Origin: JBCAWW01 sp045106675
Lineage (GTDB): Bacteria; Bacteroidota; Bacteroidia; J057
Direction: 5' to 3'
Length of the DNA stretch: 38,055 bases
Assembly: GCA_045106675.1 (NCBI GenBank)
Contig: JBGCFA010000006.1
Coordinates: forward strand, 1-38,055
Shown: one piece after another, positions 16,220-25,281 of the stretch
Numbering within the stretch: the first letter of the stretch is position 1
How the letters are laid out: each line of letters opens with the position of its first letter
Translations under genes and position numbers: made by a program
The notes under the pieces: generated by a model
Databases searched by the model: none
Told to the model about the DNA's origin: nothing
Seen by the model: only the letters and a program-made list of their open reading frames with translations

Positions 16220-17893
16220 ATGGCTACTCTTACCCAGACCGAGCAAAAGCTCAGGACTCCCCTTGAATTATTTTATCATTGGGAATCAACCATCGGTAGT
16301 AAAACATATCTCAACCAACCGATCGATGGCCAATGGCACACTTGGACTTGGGCCGAATTTGGTCAAGAAGTTCGCAAAATGGCTGCGGCTATCGAATCTC
16401 GCAACTTTGAGCCAGGTACACGTATCGGTATCCTTTCACGTAACTGTGCGCACTGGATGATGTCAGACTTGGCTATCGCATTGTCTGGACATATCTCTGT
16501 ACCCATCTATCCTAATGTCAACGCAGAAACTGTCTCTTATGTATTAGAGCATAGTGAAACAAAAATGCTCTTTGTTGGCAAACTCGAAGCGCATGATTGG
16601 ACCGAGATGCGTAAAGGCGTTCCCGCAGGGATGGAATGCATCAGCTTTGGGATGTATCCCCTAGATGCTGACTATCCAACTTGGCAAGAAGAGACGGCCA
16701 AACATGACGCTAAAGCTGATAGTCCGATCGGTTCATTAGAAGATCTTTGGACCATTATCTATACTTCAGGTACTACAGGTAAGCCCAAAGGTGTAGTTCA
16801 TAAGGTGAAAGCTCCGATTTTTGCCTTTGAGACTTTCATGGATATCTTCAAGCTTACGCCTGAAGACCGCTTCTTTTCTTATCTACCCCTTTCACACATC
16901 GCCGAGCGAATGTTGATCAGCATGGGTACACTGCGCTGTGGTGGTTCCATCCATTTTGCTCAATCACTTGATACCTTTGCGGCCAACCTCAAAACAGGGG
17001 CTCCGACTGTCTTTTTGGGAGTACCTCGTATCTGGACTAAGTTCCAGAGTGGTGTATTGGCCAAGTTCCCTCAGTCTCGACTCAATTTGTTGTTTTCGAT
17101 TCCGATCATCAACAACATCATCAAAAAGAAGATTAGAGAAGCACTGGGGCTTTCAGAAGCTCGTATCTGCTTGACTGGTGCTGCGCCAACACCAGTATCT
17201 TTACAAGAGTGGTTTGAACGCGTCGGGGTTACCATCCTCGAGGTATATGGAATGACCGAAAATTCGGCCTATTCTCATTCTAATCTACCTGGCGCTTATC
17301 GCTTTGGCTTCGCAGGCAAAACCATGCCTGGAGTTGAAATGAAAATCACCGATGAGGAAGAAATTTGTGTCAAGAGTGATGCAAATATGATCGAATACTA
17401 TAAAGACCCTGAAAAAACCGCTGACGCCATCCGTGATGGTTGGTTGCATACGGGTGATTGTGGGGAACTGACTTCCGATGGATTTCTCAAAATCACGGGC
17501 CGAGTCAAAGACATTTTCAAAACCTCAAAAGCCAAATACGTCGCTCCTAATCCCATAGAGCTCAAACTTGCCAAAAATGAATATATTGAGCAGGTATGTG
17601 TAGTCGGAACCGGCATTCCTCAACCAATTGCCTTGGTTGTATTGACCGAAGATGGCGGCAAGCGTGAGCAAGACGAATTGGTAGAAAGCCTCACTGAAAC
17701 CTTAAAAGAAGTAAACCCGACCCTAGAACACCATGAAGTCCTAAGACGCATCGTAGTAGTCAAGGAAGATTGGACAACGGAAGGCGGGCAACTCACTCCG
17801 ACCCTCAAAATCAAGCGTAACAGTATAGACAAGCAATACAAAGATCGTTACGAAGATTGGTACGAAAGCGGCAAAGGAGTAACTTTTGAATAA
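16220..17893 (+). CDS. Long-chain fatty acid-CoA ligase (AMP-forming)
   Basis: A 557-residue adenylate-forming enzyme that activates fatty acids to acyl-CoA with ATP. The phosphate-binding loop YTSGTTGKPKG is at residues ~181-191, followed by LPLSHIAERM, the adenine motif YGMTEN, the hinge region LHTGDCG and GRVKDIFKTSKAKYVAP, and a C-terminal lysine region (LTPTLKIKRN). The LPLSHIAER and KYVAP forms are those of long-chain acyl-CoA synthetases. I chose the ATG at 16220 (MATLTQTEQK); a GTG at 16115 would add 35 residues rich in Lys and aromatic residues without family support. It is followed by a strong hairpin and then a patatin-like lipase. This suggests a lipid turnover pair: release of fatty acids, then re-activation. 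Confidence 0.92.
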   Translation: MATLTQTEQKLRTPLELFYHWESTIGSKTYLNQPIDGQWHTWTWAEFGQEVRKMAAAIESRNFEPGTRIGILSRNCAHWMMSDLAIALSGHISVPIYPNVNAETVSYVLEHSETKMLFVGKLEAHDWTEMRKGVPAGMECISFGMYPLDADYPTWQEETAKHDAKADSPIGSLEDLWTIIYTSGTTGKPKGVVHKVKAPIFAFETFMDIFKLTPEDRFFSYLPLSHIAERMLISMGTLRCGGSIHFAQSLDTFAANLKTGAPTVFLGVPRIWTKFQSGVLAKFPQSRLNLLFSIPIINNIIKKKIREALGLSEARICLTGAAPTPVSLQEWFERVGVTILEVYGMTENSAYSHSNLPGAYRFGFAGKTMPGVEMKITDEEEICVKSDANMIEYYKDPEKTADAIRDGWLHTGDCGELTSDGFLKITGRVKDIFKTSKAKYVAPNPIELKLAKNEYIEQVCVVGTGIPQPIALVVLTEDGGKREQDELVESLTETLKEVNPTLEHHEVLRRIVVVKEDWTTEGGQLTPTLKIKRNSIDKQYKDRYEDWYESGKGVTFE

Positions 17894-17910
17894 AAGTTGT
17901 TACCAAATAC

Positions 17911-17946
17911 AAAACGACTTATCCAAAGGAGGATAAGTCGTTTTTT
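17911..17946 (+). terminator. Intrinsic terminator hairpin between acyl-CoA ligase and lipase
   Basis: The stem AAAACGACTTATCC (17911-17924) pairs with GGATAAGTCGTTTT (17931-17944) around a 6-nt loop, with a T-run from 17941 to 17946. It lies 17 bp after the ligase stop and only 29 bp before the lipase ATG on the same strand, leaving no room for a full separate promoter. Confidence 0.92.
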
Positions 17947-17975
17947 CATTTTCATTCAAACAGTCTTAAAACCCT

Positions 17976-18731
17976 ATGCAACACAAACTTGGCATCTGTT
18001 TAGCCGGAGGAGGCGCTCGTGGCATTGCCCATATTGGCGCTCTACAAGCCTTATTAGAAGCAGATATCCGTCCAGAATGTGTCTCTGGCTCAAGTATGGG
18101 AGCCTTGATCGGTACATTATATGCTGCTGGTTACGAACCACAAAGTATGCTATCGATAGTCAAAGAATCCTCTTTGACCAAATTGTTCAAATTTTCCTTT
18201 ATCGGCGGCTTGACAGATAATTCATATCTCATTGAGCTTCTATCCGAATATGTGAGCCAGGATGATTTTCAGTCCTTATTGCGGCCGTTGTATGTATGTG
18301 TGACCAATCTTAGCCTAGGCCGCTATGAAATAATAGATGCAGGACCACTTTTTGAAGTTGTAGCAGCCTCTGCATCTATCCCTATATTATTCAAGCCGCG
18401 TACCATCAATGGCTATGAGTATGCTGACGGTGGCTTGATGAACAATCTTCCCGTAGAGCCCTTGCGGGAACGCTGCGACAAGGTGATTGGTATCAATGTT
18501 ACGCCTATCGCTCCTTTCCCAACCGATGAAGGGCTTACCGAAATCGCTTACCGTACACTCGACCTTGTCCTTTGGACCAATGTAGAGCCACGCCGTGAGC
18601 TATGTGATATAATCGTAGAGCCCGATACTGCTCAATATCGCTTATTTGATATTGGTGAGGCAGACGCCATCTATCAACATGGCTACGAGGCAATGCAAGC
18701 CAAGATCCCTGAATTATTACGGATTTTGTAG
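17976..18731 (+). CDS. Patatin-like phospholipase / serine lipase
   Basis: A 251-residue cytoplasmic protein (no signal peptide) of the bacterial patatin family, which hydrolyses acyl esters of lipids. It has the oxyanion loop GGGARG (residues 11-16), the nucleophile elbow G-S-S-M-G with Ser40, and the dyad aspartate in DGG at Asp151. The length fits short single-domain members related to RssA/YjjU-type proteins. The gene begins just after the terminator hairpin of the upstream acyl-CoA ligase. Its stop codon overlaps the convergent T9SS gene by 15 bp. The physiological substrate is not evident; its position suggests coupling with fatty acid re-activation. Confidence 0.9.
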   Translation: MQHKLGICLAGGGARGIAHIGALQALLEADIRPECVSGSSMGALIGTLYAAGYEPQSMLSIVKESSLTKLFKFSFIGGLTDNSYLIELLSEYVSQDDFQSLLRPLYVCVTNLSLGRYEIIDAGPLFEVVAASASIPILFKPRTINGYEYADGGLMNNLPVEPLRERCDKVIGINVTPIAPFPTDEGLTEIAYRTLDLVLWTNVEPRRELCDIIVEPDTAQYRLFDIGEADAIYQHGYEAMQAKIPELLRIL

Positions 18732-21059
18732 CAAGATTTTTTTCGTCAATTGGAGATAATCGTTGCGGGCACTGATGATATAGTAGCCTGCTGGAAGTCC
18801 ATTGCCTTTGATTGTAAAGCTATGTGGTTCGCCAGCTCGTAGCTGACCTTTATAGATTTCGGCAACTTTGCGCCCTGTGATATCATACATATTGATTTCC
18901 AAAGCTTGATCACTGCTCAATCGCAGAACGGCTGTTCCCTCCTCTGTAAATGGATTGGGGCCAAACTCCAATGAACCTACGGTCTTGGTTTCTTCGACTG
19001 AGATTTCGACCATCTTGCTGTATTCAAACTGGCCATCAAAGTCTACTTGCTTGAGCCTGAACACATGAGAACCACTGGCCAAACGATCTGATTCGAAGGA
19101 GTATTCTTGCATATTGCTAGAGTTACCATTCCCTTCAACCCAGCCAAGATTTTCAAAGGTTTGCCCATCTGAGCTAGTCTGTACTTCGAAGCCTTGATTA
19201 TTGAGTTCGACTGCAGTCGCCCAGATAAGGAAAGCACGGTCGTCGCGAGCTTCAATCTCAAAGAATAAATACTCCACCGGCATGGTGATCGTATTTTCTT
19301 GTGCGGCTGTTACGATATTGGTATTCGGTACGACGGCCGTTGCTTCAGATTCGACGCTTTCACCGATAACCAAAGAGGGATCGATATCAACATAATACTG
19401 GATGCTAACTTGATCTCCCGGAGCAAGGTAAATTCCCTTTATAGAGATCGTTGAGTCTACTACTGATACATCACCATGGACAAAATCAGGATTGCTACTG
19501 GCTAAACTTGGCAATGGACTATCTGCCCAGATTCCGCCAGCTTGGATGACATCTGTAAAGTCAACGCGATAAGCACCGTCATAATCTCCCCCATCGTTCG
19601 GGTTGAATAGGGTAGTCTCATATTGGATACGATTACCTGGCAGAGGATCACCTTGAGCAATTCGCTTGGTGATCGTATAGGGTTGTACAATCTGAAGCGG
19701 GGTAGCGTTCCCCGGAGGGAGAAACGCATCAGAGGAGTAGTGCGTAGTGCCACCATGCTTAAATGAAGCTTGCACCTCAGCAGAAGAACCAAATAAGTCA
19801 GCGTCTCCGGGGAGTATTACTTTAACTTCAAAAGTAGTTTCACCGACTGCTTCACCGACCTTCCCTGCTAAACTGATCTCGTTGATATTTAGATTTTTAC
19901 TATTATTATAATTGTTCACATTTTTCATGCTCGCCTGATTGGTCAAAGTATTGGCGCAAAACTTGGCATCCTTCATACTCTCTGACAAATGCAGTTTAAA
20001 CGTTTTCATATCCAAATCTTCAACCGTTGGATTAACAAAGGTGAATGAATATGTCACTGTATCGCCAGGCTGAGAAAACTTAGGTTCAACACTCATCCTT
20101 AAACTCGGCTGGCCAAAGGTACAAGAGGCTCCATCATTTTGGGATACCTTGTCACTCGAACCTAATAACATACGCGTCCCGCAATCGTCTCCTGGGCAAT
20201 CATAATTGACTTTAAAGATATTGCTGTGCGTCCCATCATTGTTTTGAGAAGCGTATAGCGTGCCATCGACTCCAAAGTAAATCGCACCAAAAGGCCCCAT
20301 TTTATTACCATCACTAGTATACTTTGTCAGTTCAATTGGATCTTGAGTAAGATCTAATTTGACGATAGAAGCGGTATTTTGCTCTAGAGTATAAAGTTTA
20401 TTATCAACCGGGTTGAACGCCCAGTCATGAATGCTCGGCAGATTTGCACTGAGCGCATAAGGCACTGGTTCAGGCATGGCACTACCATTTGCCAAGGCTT
20501 GATCGACTGCATTGAGATCAAGTTTGAAGAGCACTTTTTTATTAGTACTAGTATTTTTTCCGGGGAAATAGTAGATGCTATTCTCATCTATTTCACCGAT
20601 ATAAGAAGTGATTTTGTGGTTTGTTGGCGCTTCGATCTGCGTATAATATTCGGTACGACCTTCAGCACCACTTCGATAGATATCGATTACAGCATCCGAG
20701 ACTTTATTCATTCCATAGATGAAACCATCAGATGATCTAAAGCCTTGGCCATTGAGTTTTAGATTGGTCTTACCATCAGGACAGGCAGTAGCTACTCCAA
20801 AAACGCGTAAACTTCCGTCTGCTTCTACTATCGTAAATTCAGTGGGCGTTTTTTGAAAAAGAAATAAGGTTCCATCGCATTCAAGAGGCACCAAATCCAT
20901 CGAGAGGGAACAATCTGGTGTACCGTTGTCAAGCGTCATTAATAGGCCACTGAGTAGAGCGAGCCCTGCTAGGGAACGCCAAATCTCGGTACGAAAACCT
21001 AATTTTTGCTTACTGGTTTGTCTTAGGGAAAAACGGGGAGGAGTAGAATTTTTGTCCAT
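18717..21059 (-). CDS. Large T9SS-exported protein (propeller-like and DUF11-like domains)
   Basis: A 780-residue exported protein. A long polar n-region precedes a hydrophobic segment (SLAGLALLSGLLM, residues ~29-41). Residues ~60-320 have the spacing of a beta-propeller of the DUF6923 type (DGFIYGMN, HDWAFNPVDNKLYTLE, FGAIYFGVDGTLYASQ). Residues ~325-590 contain two stretches like DUF11/conserved-repeat folds (VTYSFTFVNPT, RIQYETTLFNPNDGG). An FLIWATA...NNQGFEVQTS module precedes a C-terminal sorting domain with FGPNPFTEEG and TGRKVAEIY, ending in LTKKILLQNP. It should be secreted by the type IX system. No enzymatic motif is seen; the fold suggests a surface structural or adhesive protein. 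Its 3' end overlaps the convergent lipase gene. Confidence 0.85.
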   Translation of the reverse strand: MDKNSTPPRFSLRQTSKQKLGFRTEIWRSLAGLALLSGLLMTLDNGTPDCSLSMDLVPLECDGTLFLFQKTPTEFTIVEADGSLRVFGVATACPDGKTNLKLNGQGFRSSDGFIYGMNKVSDAVIDIYRSGAEGRTEYYTQIEAPTNHKITSYIGEIDENSIYYFPGKNTSTNKKVLFKLDLNAVDQALANGSAMPEPVPYALSANLPSIHDWAFNPVDNKLYTLEQNTASIVKLDLTQDPIELTKYTSDGNKMGPFGAIYFGVDGTLYASQNNDGTHSNIFKVNYDCPGDDCGTRMLLGSSDKVSQNDGASCTFGQPSLRMSVEPKFSQPGDTVTYSFTFVNPTVEDLDMKTFKLHLSESMKDAKFCANTLTNQASMKNVNNYNNSKNLNINEISLAGKVGEAVGETTFEVKVILPGDADLFGSSAEVQASFKHGGTTHYSSDAFLPPGNATPLQIVQPYTITKRIAQGDPLPGNRIQYETTLFNPNDGGDYDGAYRVDFTDVIQAGGIWADSPLPSLASSNPDFVHGDVSVVDSTISIKGIYLAPGDQVSIQYYVDIDPSLVIGESVESEATAVVPNTNIVTAAQENTITMPVEYLFFEIEARDDRAFLIWATAVELNNQGFEVQTSSDGQTFENLGWVEGNGNSSNMQEYSFESDRLASGSHVFRLKQVDFDGQFEYSKMVEISVEETKTVGSLEFGPNPFTEEGTAVLRLSSDQALEINMYDITGRKVAEIYKGQLRAGEPHSFTIKGNGLPAGYYIISARNDYLQLTKKILLQNP

Positions 21060-21296
21060 AAATAACTATTGCCGTTCTGATTTAATGCAATTTCACCATA
21101 CAGGACACAATACAAAATGTATAAATTACGATTTTACGACATAAATATCTCACAACTATACAAACTCAAAATGACTATTGAGACACTTTAGCGAGTAAAT
21201 GCTTAACTTTTCAATTCCTCCAAGCCAATAATCTTACGTTTTTCCCGAAAAATTTTATATTGTAATACTGATATAAGGTAGACCAACAATAATCAA

Positions 21297-21327
21297 TTGA
21301 TTGTCTGCACCTTTAAACTTAATTTTG
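21297..21327 (+). promoter_or_regulatory. Bacteroidota-type promoter of comB, almost touching the start codon
   Basis: TTG at 21297-21299, 20 bp, then TAATTTTG at 21320-21327, an exact match to TAnnTTTG. The first ATG of comB is at 21332, so transcription would begin at or within a few bases of it, predicting a leaderless or nearly leaderless message. Confidence 0.55.
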
Positions 21328-21331
21328 TAGC

Positions 21332-22123
21332 ATGATGAAAAAGTTTGTGCATGTATGTCTGACCCCTGCTCTCATCGATCAATTTGATGTATCGGAGTCA
21401 ATCGTTGTGGTAATTGACATTTTGAGAGCTACTACAACCATGTGTGTAGCTTTTGACAATGGCGTCGATTTTATGGTCCCTGTTGAACAAGCAGAGGATT
21501 GCCGTAGCTACAAAGATCGCGGTTTTTTGATCGCAGGTGAACGGAGTGGAGAACAAATCGAAGGTTTTGACTTTGGCAATTCGCCATTTTCATACTCAGA
21601 GGAAGCCGTCAAAGGCAAGCAGATCGCGATCACCACGACTAATGGTACACGTGCCATCAAAGCGGCCCAGCAGCGTAATGCTAAAGAAGTCGTCGTTGGT
21701 TCATTTGCCAATATCACTGCATTAGGCAATTGGTTGATCGAAAGAAACGAACATGTATGTTTATTGTGCGCAGGCTGGCGTGATCATGTAACCCTTGAGG
21801 ATACGATTTTTGCCGGTGCTATGGCGCGTAAACTGCGCAACCATTTCAAAAGATATCAAGATACTGCGGTCGTAGCAGAGACATTATTTCAATCTGCCAA
21901 TATTCGGAAACGATATTTTTTCCGTCATTCGTCTCATTACAATCGTCTCATCCACCTCAATCTCCAAGAAGAGGTAAAATATGCTATGAGACGTGATACT
22001 CACCCTGTGATACCGGTCATGATGGGCAATGAGCTGCACGACGTCAGTCAAATGCCCTATGATTATGAGGCACTTAAAAAAGAAGTAATCACTCGCCAGC
22101 AGTCTACGATTAAGACCAAGTAA
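21332..22123 (+). CDS. comB: 2-phosphosulfolactate phosphatase family protein (ComB)
   Basis: A 263-residue protein of the ComB family, which in methanogens hydrolyses 2-phosphosulfolactate to sulfolactate in coenzyme M synthesis. Recognisable blocks are VVVIDILRATTTM (residues ~25-37), IAGERSGEQIEGFDFGNSP, TTTNGTRAI and CAGWRDHVTLEDTIFAGAM. Length and motif order are normal. Two ATG codons in tandem (21332, 21335) start the gene. No coenzyme M genes are nearby. In Bacteroidota a sulfolactate/sulfopyruvate branch could feed cysteate or sulfonolipids, but that is inference. It stands alone between two minus-strand transcription units. Confidence 0.88.
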   Translation: MMKKFVHVCLTPALIDQFDVSESIVVVIDILRATTTMCVAFDNGVDFMVPVEQAEDCRSYKDRGFLIAGERSGEQIEGFDFGNSPFSYSEEAVKGKQIAITTTNGTRAIKAAQQRNAKEVVVGSFANITALGNWLIERNEHVCLLCAGWRDHVTLEDTIFAGAMARKLRNHFKRYQDTAVVAETLFQSANIRKRYFFRHSSHYNRLIHLNLQEEVKYAMRRDTHPVIPVMMGNELHDVSQMPYDYEALKKEVITRQQSTIKTK

Positions 22124-22256
22124 GTATCCAGTCAGTATTAAGTACAGAGATGGCTAGCATACTCATAGCCAATACGTCTTTGTACTATCTACTTTATACT
22201 GTCCTCCTAAGTAATTCGAAACCTTATTGTTTTTGAATTGAAGCCGCATTAAGTAC

Positions 22257-22286
22257 AAAAAAATGCCCCAGCCAATGACTGGGGCA
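22257..22286 (-). terminator. Rho-independent terminator after the 22388-22780 gene
   Basis: TGCCCCAG (22264-22271) pairs with CTGGGGCA (22279-22286) around a 7-nt loop, and on the minus strand seven T follow. It lies about 100 bp beyond the small hypothetical gene. Immediately right of it a second short palindrome (GTATCG-TC-CGATAC, 22287-22300) runs into eight T on the plus strand and might end comB transcription. Confidence 0.85.
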
Positions 22287-22387
22287 GTATCGTCCGATAC
22301 ATTTTTTTTGGGTTTTACTTTCACTTGAGTTTGCTAAATCGGCAGTCTTGGTAGAAAAGCCTTATTCCATGGTGTTTACAATCATGT

Positions 22388-22780
22388 TTACGGACGATAC
22401 ATTCGGTCTAATGCCAAAAAGACTTTAGACTCTTGAGAGATGGTACTGGTAATGTACAACTGGATTTCCTGATCGTTCATCTCACGAACAAAAAGCTCAT
22501 AGGTGACATCTTCACTCGTATAACGAGCGATATAACCACCAGGAGAATCCACTAAACTAGTCCATCCCCAATTACAGTCATCATCTTCGCATGGTTCAGC
22601 CGCTAATAATTTTTTCTCATCCTTGTCTATGACAATTCGAGCCAACATACTATAGTCTGGATTTTCGGTTTCCCAAATATCCAACCCAGCGTAAGTTGAG
22701 TTATTAGAAGGACTTCTCATGGCGAGACAAAACAGGCTACAGACAAAAAGAGCTAGGCAGTTTTTAAATCCTGCCAACAT
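22388..22780 (-). CDS. Small exported hypothetical protein
   Basis: A 130-residue protein that I do not recognise. From the ATG at 22780 it starts MLAGFKNCLALFVCSLFCLA, a good export signal, followed by a mature region of about 105 residues rich in Asp/Glu with a C-E-D-D-D-C pair. It ends in alternating hydrophobic strands (TYELFVREM, QLYITSTI, KVFLALDRMYRP). This pattern suggests a small beta-rich periplasmic or lipid-anchored protein; a lipobox is not clear-cut. A longer frame from an ATG at 22861 would hide the signal peptide behind 27 residues and overlap a 9-bp inverted repeat, so the shorter start is preferred. It has its own downstream terminator and no operon partner. Confidence 0.65.
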   Translation of the reverse strand: MLAGFKNCLALFVCSLFCLAMRSPSNNSTYAGLDIWETENPDYSMLARIVIDKDEKKLLAAEPCEDDDCNWGWTSLVDSPGGYIARYTSEDVTYELFVREMNDQEIQLYITSTISQESKVFLALDRMYRP

Positions 22781-22809
22781 AAATGCTACGTAATTAAGGT
22801 TAGAAAAAT

Positions 22810-22843
22810 CGTCTAAATGCTCCTCTAAGCTAAAATTTAGACG
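22810..22843 (-). repeat. 9-bp inverted repeat upstream of the small exported protein
   Basis: CGTCTAAAT (22810-22818) and ATTTAGACG (22835-22843) are perfect complements with a 16-bp spacer, 30 bp upstream of the chosen start at 22780. It may be an operator or a leader hairpin. Confidence 0.35.
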
Positions 22844-23008
22844 CTCAATAGCGAAAAACATTTACCAAAAGCTCTTACATTCTTAGCATAAATTTCAAAC
22901 ATGAATTTTTGCAGTTTAAACGAATATTCGGCAGCTTCGCCCAGAGACAGAGGATAAACTCGACACAAATCGCCTCGTTTATTACAACACACTTATAGGA
23001 TTTTGGCA

Positions 23009-24526
23009 ATGCCAATACTGAGATTTATGCTGATTGGGGGCTTAATGCTGATTCCCACCCTACTACAAGCTCAATATTTCCCTCATCTAAGCTTTCAAAA
23101 ATTCTTTGATCATACCGGAGAAGACTATGCTAGACGCTTACTCAAATCGAGAGATGGCCACCTTATTCTCGGCGGTAATACCATCTTCGAAGCCGAAAAT
23201 AAAGATTGCGCCAACCTTTGGTTTCTCAAAGTAGATACCCTCGGTGAGATTATCTGGCAACTAGAGGTTCCGCGTAAAGGCTGTGAAGAGCTCCGAGATA
23301 TGATTTCTACCGACGACAATGGTATCCTTTTTACAGGCATCACCAATGGCCAAATCAGACATGACGAAAAAGGCGACCGTACCTATTGGGCCGATGCATT
23401 TGTCGGCAAACTAGATGCTTATGGACGACTGGAGTGGATCCGAAACTACGGCGGCAGTAGGTTTGATCAAGCCCTCGCCTTAGCCCAAGGTTCTTTTGAT
23501 GAATACCTGATCGTTGGGGGCACACATTCCCGTGATGGCGACCTCAGTCAAAATAAAGGCATGAGCGACCTCTGGACTTTGGAGATAGATGATCGAGGCA
23601 ACGTTCGGCGAAGCCAAACCATAGGTGGCAAAGGCAGTGAATGGGCCCAAACCGTCAGTCGTTGTGCAAATGGTGACTTTCTGATTGCCGGGCTAAGTTC
23701 TTCGAGTGATTTTTTACAAAGCACTCCCCTCAAAAGTAGAGAACATGGCTTCTTGCTACGCATGCGAGCAGATGGACAGATGATTTGGTCCCGTAACTTT
23801 GAATGCCCACAAGGAGGATATTTTTCGAGCGTCAAAGAATCCCCCAATGGACGTATTTTATTAGCTGGCAATTATATCGCTCCGCAAAGTGGGCGAGACT
23901 TTTGGTTTTTGCGACTTACTAGTGATGGCAAAAAGATACAAGAGCAGCTTACGGCCTTGCCGAACGATCAATGGTGGCTCCGATCCGATATCTGCCCTGA
24001 CAGTGGTTTTGTGTTTGGGGGATACTCTAGGCATCAAGCCAAAAATCAGGCTTACGCCAAAGGAGGAGAAGATTTTTGGGTGATGCGGACCAACGCCCGT
24101 GGCGAACTACTTTGGAAAGACACCTATGGCGGACCCGCTGATGAAAAGTGTGTAGATATCATCGCTTATGCTCCCGGCGTCTTTTATGCATTAGGGGAAA
24201 AGCGAAATCTATTCAAGGATGGCAATCAAACTTACGATTATTGGCTTGTACGCATAGAAGAAAAAACATCGGAAGATATAAAGGCTGAGATATATGTCCG
24301 CTCAGAAGAAAATCGTATCAATCGAGATACTCCGACTCGTTTTCGCGCTCGTTGTGCCTATGGCGAACGCTTCCTCTGGAATTTTGGTGATGGAACAACT
24401 TCTACGGAAAAAAACCCACTGAAGAGTTATCGTTTATCTGGGGTCTATGATGTAACCCTGACCGTTTTCGTCAATGAAAACTGCAAGCAAACTGTAGGAT
24501 TGGGGAAGGAATTAGAGGTCTGGTAA
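23009..24526 (+). CDS. Exported seven-bladed beta-propeller protein with C-terminal PKD domain
   Basis: A 505-residue exported protein. The ATG at 23009 starts MPILRFMLIGGLMLIPTLLQAQ, a standard signal peptide cut after A-Q; a TTG two codons upstream is unnecessary. The mature part carries seven copies of a D-x-W-x-x-x-x-D-x-x-G-x-x-x-W strand pair (for example LWFLKVDTLGEIIW, AFVGKLDAYGRLEW, FWVMRTNARGELLW, YWLVRIEE), often followed by Y-G-G. This predicts a seven-bladed propeller over residues ~30-415. A PKD domain follows (FLWNFGDGTTSTEKNP, then GVYDVTLTVF). There is no type IX sorting domain, so it probably stays periplasmic or associates with a partner. Function is unknown; it ends 5 bp from the convergent crtW gene. 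Confidence 0.82.
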   Translation: MPILRFMLIGGLMLIPTLLQAQYFPHLSFQKFFDHTGEDYARRLLKSRDGHLILGGNTIFEAENKDCANLWFLKVDTLGEIIWQLEVPRKGCEELRDMISTDDNGILFTGITNGQIRHDEKGDRTYWADAFVGKLDAYGRLEWIRNYGGSRFDQALALAQGSFDEYLIVGGTHSRDGDLSQNKGMSDLWTLEIDDRGNVRRSQTIGGKGSEWAQTVSRCANGDFLIAGLSSSSDFLQSTPLKSREHGFLLRMRADGQMIWSRNFECPQGGYFSSVKESPNGRILLAGNYIAPQSGRDFWFLRLTSDGKKIQEQLTALPNDQWWLRSDICPDSGFVFGGYSRHQAKNQAYAKGGEDFWVMRTNARGELLWKDTYGGPADEKCVDIIAYAPGVFYALGEKRNLFKDGNQTYDYWLVRIEEKTSEDIKAEIYVRSEENRINRDTPTRFRARCAYGERFLWNFGDGTTSTEKNPLKSYRLSGVYDVTLTVFVNENCKQTVGLGKELEVW

Positions 24527-24531
24527 AATTA

Positions 24532-25242
24532 TTACTTTTCTTCCCACAAACGCCACCAAGGGGTACGCGGAGTATCGTGATGCTCGTAGTGGTAACCAAA
24601 GAAATAACAACTCAAAAACGCCCATAGGTGATTTTTACCTTGGGATCTCGAATGGTGCGGATTGTCATGTTCATGCTCGCCTCGATGAGGTAAAAAAGTC
24701 CCAAATATAAAGAGTTGTAGTAATGACAAGATCGAAGGGACGATCCAATACATCACCATATTGACCTCGGCGACACCGACGAGTCTTACCAGCACATTAT
24801 GGGTGATGGCCGCAAGCAATATTTGCTTCCATGAGACATACTCCTTGATAAAATCAAACAACCACAAAAAGAAGCTCTCATTACCATTGTGAAAGTCTGG
24901 GTCTTGATCGGTACCTACATAGCGATGATGCTCATGATGCTTTGGGAGCATTTTATCAAAGTTGTTGAACAAAAATAAGCTGGTCGTGATACGCCCCATC
25001 CAAAGATTGACCTTACGGTTACCGGGCACCACAATGCCATGCATCGCATCGTGAGCTGTGATAAATAAACCCGTGAACAGATGCATTTGGACAAAAACCA
25101 TCAAATAGGTCAAGGGAGCGGCCCAATCTATGGGATGAGACAGATTATAAACCAAGGCCAAAGTCCAAAGCAAAATGACTGCTATTCCGATATACAGTCC
25201 AGAATATTTATGTTTAACCAGTTTGAGATAAGTTGCAGACAT
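24532..25242 (-). CDS. crtW: Beta-carotene 4-ketolase, CrtW type
   Basis: A 236-residue membrane di-iron oxygenase of the fatty-acid-hydroxylase/CrtW fold. Histidine clusters are in order: TAHDAMHG, PKHHEHHRYVGTDQDPDF, the ketolase hallmark FGTFLPHRGEHEH, and the final GYHYEHHDTPRTPWWRLWE. The FGT-x-LPHR and EHH...PWWRL blocks distinguish CrtW from CrtZ hydroxylases. About four hydrophobic segments lie between them. The enzyme adds keto groups to beta-ionone rings, giving echinenone/canthaxanthin. It is the last gene of the carotenoid operon, starting 39 bp after ispH. The motif DTPRTPWW differs slightly from the more usual LHPWVPWW. Confidence 0.9.
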   Translation of the reverse strand: MSATYLKLVKHKYSGLYIGIAVILLWTLALVYNLSHPIDWAAPLTYLMVFVQMHLFTGLFITAHDAMHGIVVPGNRKVNLWMGRITTSLFLFNNFDKMLPKHHEHHRYVGTDQDPDFHNGNESFFLWLFDFIKEYVSWKQILLAAITHNVLVRLVGVAEVNMVMYWIVPSILSLLQLFIFGTFLPHRGEHEHDNPHHSRSQGKNHLWAFLSCYFFGYHYEHHDTPRTPWWRLWEEK

Positions 25243-25281
25243 CGAAGATTAGTTGGGGGATTATTTCAACAATTCATCTGT

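Noticed and set aside
22781..22861. Longer N terminus of the small exported protein from ATG at 22861
   Set aside because: It would bury a good signal peptide behind 27 polar residues; the ATG at 22780 places the signal at the N terminus.
24532..25242. Fatty acid desaturase or CrtZ hydroxylase as identity of this gene
   Set aside because: The FGT-x-LPHR and C-terminal EHH...PWWRL motifs and the carotenoid operon context favour CrtW ketolase.
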